The notes under the pieces were generated by a model. It was given only the letters and a program-made list of their open reading frames with translations, was not told where the DNA came from and ran no database searches. A DNA stretch of 64,000 bases, taken from assembly GCF_024206495.1 (NCBI RefSeq), contig NZ_JAMBPQ010000005.1, positions 186,001 to 250,000 on the forward strand, given 5' to 3'. This document shows positions 63,275 through 64,000 of this stretch, one piece after another (position 1 is the first letter of the stretch; each line of letters begins with the position of its first letter). The position numbers were made by a program, and so were the translations under genes. The stretch is from Paraburkholderia sp. CNPSo 3272 (lineage in GTDB: Bacteria > Pseudomonadota > Gammaproteobacteria > Burkholderiales > Burkholderiaceae).

Positions 63275-64000
63275 CTAATCGAGCGGACGGCCCGCCGGCT
63301 CGCGAATGAGCGGCAGCGCGAGCAGCGAGACCGCGCCGCAGCCGATCAGATACCACGCGGGCGCGAGCGGATTGTCGAGCAGCTTGATGAGCCAGGTCGC
63401 GAAGAACTGCGCGAAGCCGCCGAAGATCGACACGCCCACGCAATAGACCACCGACATGCCCGTCACGCGAATCGACTGAGGAAAGAGTTCGGGCAGCATC
63501 ACGATATTGGGGACCGCCGTGAACGCGACGATCGCCCCCAGCACGGCCACGACCGCGAGCACGGTTGGGATGGTTGGCACGGCGTGAATGACCATGAAGG
63601 CCGGATAGATCACGGCGATCAGCAGCACGCGCGAGACCCCCATCACCCACTTGCGGCCCAGGCGGTCGGAGAGCGAACCGGCGAACGGCGAGCAAATCGC
63701 CGTGACGAGCGCCGCAACGAGCGCCGCGCTCATGCCGACCGACATCGGCAGGCCGAGAATCTTGATCGCATAGGTCGACATGTAGAACAGCACGATATAG
63801 TTCGCCGCCGTGCCGCCGATGGTTGTGACGACGCCCGCTACGAGCGCCGTGCGATGACGCCCGAAAATCTCGCGCAGCGGCCGCGCCACGTCGGCCATGG
63901 GTTCGGCGTCTTCGACTTCGACCGGGTTCGCGAGCGTCTCGTCGAGATGACGGCGGATATACACGCCCACGGGCACGACCAGCATGCCGATCACGAACGG
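63275..64000 (-). CDS. MFS transporter, C-terminal part (runs off right edge)
   Basis: About 241 residues from the C-terminal half of a metabolite:proton symporter-type MFS carrier. The second-half motif GSLSDRLGRKWVMGV and at least six helices are visible. It resembles the MHS carrier at 9142-10470 in this part (YIRRHLDET region). The start lies beyond 64000. Substrate unknown. Confidence 0.88.
   Translation of the reverse strand, partial: PFVIGMLVVPVGVYIRRHLDETLANPVEVEDAEPMADVARPLREIFGRHRTALVAGVVTTIGGTAANYIVLFYMSTYAIKILGLPMSVGMSAALVAALVTAICSPFAGSLSDRLGRKWVMGVSRVLLIAVIYPAFMVIHAVPTIPTVLAVVAVLGAIVAFTAVPNIVMLPELFPQSIRVTGMSVVYCVGVSIFGGFAQFFATWLIKLLDNPLAPAWYLIGCGAVSLLALPLIREPAGRPLD

Noticed and set aside
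1..64000. CRISPR arrays, tRNA/rRNA genes, integrases or insertion sequences
   Set aside because: No spaced repeats, cloverleaf-like sequence, transposase or recombinase motifs were recognised; the 8154-8277 repeats are adjacent without spacers.

Overview
The window reads as chromosomal DNA from a Burkholderiales bacterium of the Burkholderia / Paraburkholderia / Caballeronia group. The reasons are high GC with strongly GC-biased third positions, a Burkholderia-type general porin, a six-gene hut operon using the formimidoylglutamate deiminase route (hutF and hutG), a NodT-type RND efflux operon, and a type VI secretion (T6SS) locus. This placement is inference from gene content. No rRNA, tRNA, CRISPR array, integrase or insertion sequence was recognised.

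Layout. 1-13.6 kb is mostly metabolic and transport genes: a multicopper oxidase cut by the left edge, a hypothetical membrane-anchored protein, an MFS transporter, a leftward set (CoA-transferase, HMG-CoA lyase, VOC protein, LysR regulator) preceded by a 25-bp tandem-repeat patch, then an MFS transporter and gamma-glutamyltransferase divergent from a LysR regulator. 13.6-34.9 kb is a T6SS locus. Leftward it carries vgrG, a DUF4123 adaptor, a small membrane protein, a DUF3304 lipoprotein, a Tle1-like phospholipase, PAAR, an unknown two-TM protein, tssM, tssA, tssF, tssG, a second DUF3304 / Tle1-like pair (the lipase frameshifted) and tssJ. tssK and tssL run rightward. No tssB, tssC, hcp, tssE or clpV was found in the window, and TssM has lost both NTP-binding motifs.

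35-46.5 kb holds a phospholipase-D lipoprotein, an NCS1 permease with a HutC-like operator in front of it, a porin, and the leftward hutC-hutU-hutD-hutI-hutF-hutG cluster. hutH is absent from the window, and two more HutC-like palindromes lie in front of hutU. 46.5-51.7 kb is a TctDE-like two-component pair divergent from an ABC importer of the nitrate/sulfonate class. 51.7-56 kb has a 1-Cys peroxiredoxin, a short-chain fatty acid permease (AtoE family) behind a twin operator-like repeat, an ankyrin protein and two small unknowns. 56-62.4 kb is a tripartite RND pump operon whose membrane-fusion protein is joined, through an (Ala-Asn)n linker encoded by a hexanucleotide microsatellite, to a C-terminal OmpA-like peptidoglycan-binding domain. 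The window ends with a small ACT-like hypothetical protein and an MFS transporter cut by the right edge.

The most unusual features are the RND adaptor-OmpA fusion, the T6SS locus that holds baseplate and membrane-complex genes but no sheath or tube genes, its Walker-less TssM, the two Tle1/DUF3304 cassettes (one broken), and the shared HutC-type operators that link an NCS1 transporter to the hut operon.
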